Assembly: GCF_030817415.1 (NCBI RefSeq)
Contig: NZ_JAUSZI010000002.1
Span: forward strand, 2,108,001-2,172,000
Reading direction: 5' to 3'
Length of the DNA stretch: 64,000 nucleotides
Source: Streptomyces umbrinus
GTDB taxonomy: Bacteria; Actinomycetota; Actinomycetes; Streptomycetales; Streptomycetaceae
This document shows positions 59,017 through 64,000 of the stretch, in pieces. The notes beneath the pieces are model-generated. The model saw nothing but the letters and a program-made list of their open reading frames with translations, did not search any database and had not been told where the DNA came from. Positions within the stretch are counted from its first letter, which is position 1, and each line of letters starts with the position of its first letter. The translations under genes were made by a program, and so were the position numbers.

Positions 59017-59912
59017 ATGACAATCACCGATGTCAAGCCCACCGAGTCCGAGCCCGGCAAGGCCAGGCACGGCAAGAACAAGCGCATCGACGGCACCCGG
59101 CGCAGGGGCATCGCCCTCCACGCCTCGCTGATCCTCGGCGTGCTGCTCTCCGCGTTCCCGTTCTACTGGGCCGTGATCATGTCGACGCACTCGTCGACCG
59201 AGATCTTCTCCTACCCGCCGAAGCTGCTGCCCGGCTCGCACCTCGGCGACAACCTCAGCAAGCTCTTCGACAGCATCGACTTCTTCGGGTCGATGTTCAA
59301 CTCGCTGCTCGTCGCCACCACGGTGACGGTCCTCGTGCTCTTCTTCGACTCGCTGGCCGCGTTCGTCTTCGCGAAGTTCAGCTTCCCGGGCCGCGGGGTG
59401 CTGTTCGCCATGATGATGATGATCTTCATGGTGCCGGCGCAGCTGCAGGCCATCCCGCAGTTCGTGATCATGGCGAAGCTCGGCTGGATCGGCTCGATGA
59501 CCTCGCTGGTCGTGCCGGCGGCCGCGAACGCGTTCGGCATCTTCTGGATGCGGCAGTACATGAAGAGCGCGATCCACGACGAGCTGCTCGACGCCTCCAA
59601 GCTCGACGGGGCCAGCTTCATGCGCCAGTACTGGCACGTGGCCCTGCCGGTCGTGCGGCCCGGTCTCGCCTTCCTCGGGATCTTCACCTTCATGGGCCAG
59701 TGGAACGACTACGCCTGGCCGTTGATCGCCCTCACCAACCCGGACAACGTGACCCTTCAGGTCGCGCTGTCCCAGCTCAACGGCGTCCACGGCACCACGG
59801 ACTACGGAATGGTCATGACGGGTGCGGTACTGGCCCTCATCCCGCTGCTGATCGTCTTCGCGATCGGCGCCAAGCAGATCATCGCGGATCTCGGCAAGGG
59901 AGCCATTCGCTG

Positions 59913-59913
<1 letters not shown>
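59017..59913 (+). CDS. Sugar ABC transporter permease, MalG type
   Basis: A 298-residue permease with six helices and EAA loop LDASKLDGASFMRQYWHVALPVVRPGLAF. With the MalF-type partner it forms the channel. No ATPase gene is present in the locus. In Streptomyces such sugar systems share the multi-use ATPase MsiK, encoded elsewhere. The stop overlaps the GH2 start (TGATG). Confidence 0.88.
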
Positions 59914-62828
<2,915 letters not shown>

Positions 62829-62913
62829 TCCCGGTCACCACCCCGCTCTTGATCACCCCCTCCCGAGTCGCCACCCCCCTCTCCCGAGCAGTCCCCCTTC
62901 TCACGGAGCAGAC

Positions 62914-64000
62914 GTGTGTACTTCGCATGAGCACGACCCGGCCGAGGCCTGCCCGCAAGCCGGCGCCGGACGACGGAACTTCCTGCGGGCGACCGCGCTG
63001 ATCGGCGCCGCCACGGCGGCGGTCGCGCTGCCGACGGCCACCGCGCAGGCGGCGCCCTCCTCGGGAACCCGCTGGAGACCCGACCCCGACAGCCGCCGCT
63101 TCACGCTCGCGGTGATGCCCGACACGCAGTATCTGTTCGACGGGCCCAGCATCGACAAGGCACCCGTCGAGGCGTCGTTGCGCTATCTGCTGGAGCACGG
63201 GCGCGACGAGAACATCGTGTTCCTGTCCCACCTGGGCGACCTCACGCAGAACGGCGCGAAGGCCGAGTGCGCGGCGATCGGCGACGCCTTCCGGCTGCTC
63301 GACCGGCGAGGCGTCGGCTACAGCGTCCTAGCGGGCAACCATGACGTGAAGTCGTCGACGGACGACCAGCGCGGCTCGACCCCGTACCTGGACGTCTTCG
63401 GACCGGACCGCTTCAAGGGCAGGTCCACGTACGGGGGCGCGTCCTCCGACGGGTACAACACCTTCCACCTCTTCCGCGCGGCCGGGCGGGAGTGGATGGT
63501 GCTCGCGCTGGACTGGCGGCTGTCCGCGAAGGGCTTCGCCTGGGCCAAGGACGTCATCGCCAAGCACCCGAAGACTCCGGTGATCCTGACGACGCACGAG
63601 CTGGTCGACGAGGACGACTCGCTCTCCTCGTACGGACAGCAGCTGTGGGACCAGCTGATCGAGGACCACGACCAGATCTTCCTCACCCTCAACGGCCACT
63701 ACTGGCCGGCGGCCAGGGCAACGCGCAAGAACGCGGCGGGACATGACGTACACCTGCACCTGACGAACTATCAGAACCGTTACTTCGGCGGCGCGGCGAT
63801 GATCCGCCTCTACCGCTTCGACCTCGACCGGAACACCGTGGACGTGGAGACGGTGTCGCCATGGATCCTCGGCCGGGCCGCGAAGGGGCTCAACGAGCTG
63901 GAGCGCCAGGAGAGCGAACTCAGCGGGGACGCCGACCGGTTCTCGGTCGGGATCGACTTCGAGGAGCGCTTCGCCGGCTTCGCCCCGGTGCCCGCGCGCC
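62914..64000 (+). CDS. Tat-exported metallophosphoesterase (3' end outside window)
   Basis: The protein starts at GTG 62914, five bases after GGAG, and runs off the right edge (362 codons seen). The Tat signal is GRRNFLRATALIGAATAAVALP with cleavage near ATAQA. The phosphoesterase motifs follow: VMPDTQYLF (in place of DxH), SHLGDLTQNG (GD) and LAGNHDVK (GNHD), then LTTHELVDED and LNGHYWPAARA. An overlapping ATG at 62927 in another frame gives only 24 codons and is not the gene. It may dephosphorylate an extracellular substrate. It is 85 bp after the GH2 gene and could be co-transcribed. Confidence 0.82.
   Translation, partial: MCTSHEHDPAEACPQAGAGRRNFLRATALIGAATAAVALPTATAQAAPSSGTRWRPDPDSRRFTLAVMPDTQYLFDGPSIDKAPVEASLRYLLEHGRDENIVFLSHLGDLTQNGAKAECAAIGDAFRLLDRRGVGYSVLAGNHDVKSSTDDQRGSTPYLDVFGPDRFKGRSTYGGASSDGYNTFHLFRAAGREWMVLALDWRLSAKGFAWAKDVIAKHPKTPVILTTHELVDEDDSLSSYGQQLWDQLIEDHDQIFLTLNGHYWPAARATRKNAAGHDVHLHLTNYQNRYFGGAAMIRLYRFDLDRNTVDVETVSPWILGRAAKGLNELERQESELSGDADRFSVGIDFEERFAGFAPVPAR

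Noticed and set aside
62927..63001. ATG-started 24-codon frame at the beginning of the last gene
   Set aside because: It stops at once and is out of frame with the Tat signal and phosphoesterase domain, which start at GTG 62914.

Overview
The window is very GC-rich, almost fully coding, and full of GTG starts and stop/start overlaps. Its gene families (pcaIJFHGBL, DUF2510 proteins, sugar ABC operons without their own ATPase, FkbH, MmyB-type regulators) point to a Streptomyces chromosome. I saw no rRNA, tRNA, CRISPR array or intact transposase.

Layout. 1-3183: a divergent LigD-type polymerase (partial) and LigC-type DNA ligase pair, then a DUF3048 lipoprotein. 3187-10458: the complete protocatechuate branch of the beta-ketoadipate pathway, pcaIJFHGBL, with a divergent MarR regulator (PcaV). 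10557-13247: a large ATPase regulator that lacks the expected LuxR helix-turn-helix. 13250-14761: a scar in which a metabolite:H+ symporter has lost its N-terminal part next to a structured IS200/IS605-like end and a 20-bp perfect inverted repeat. 14766-23053: anmK, a DUF2510 protein, a TetR/PAP2/DMT group with a striking nested operator, a scramblase-like protein and a Tat-exported phospholipase C. 23213-24333: two gene remnants joined by a deletion. 24380-27741: a polysaccharide deacetylase, a divergent phosphatase-like/LysR pair and an NAD(P)-binding protein. 27967-34534: vanillate demethylase (vanA, a small protein, vanB), an IclR regulator and an SsuA/TauA-type ABC transporter with two permeases, with paired IclR-type operators. 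VanAB would release protocatechuate, which the pca genes consume. 34506-34847: a broken LacI/carbohydrate-binding chimera. 34897-39731: an MmyB-like protein, then a tight cassette of HTH protein, HExxH ImmA-like protein, 7-TM protein and FAD oxidoreductase. 39777-42958: an alpha/beta hydrolase, a small protein, a phosphopantetheinyl transferase and a phosphoesterase. 43181-47456: FkbH-like enzyme, acyl carrier protein, lipoyl-less E2-type acyltransferase and ATP-grasp enzyme, with no polyketide synthase. 47520-50111: a secreted GH18 enzyme and a sulfotransferase. 50263-64000: a glycan-use locus (GH38, GH4, DeoR, PfkB kinase, sugar ABC transporter, GH2), ending in a truncated exported phosphoesterase.

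The two best candidates for undescribed systems are the glyceryl-type carrier-protein cassette (43181-47456), flanked by its own likely carrier-protein activator, and the ImmA-like protease/7-TM/oxidoreductase cassette (35824-39731). The window also shows several recent deletions (13.5-13.7 kb, 23.69 kb, 34.66 kb) and well-defined operators (17.9 kb, 31.0-31.1 kb, 27.87 kb). Functions are read from motifs and context only; no database search was run.
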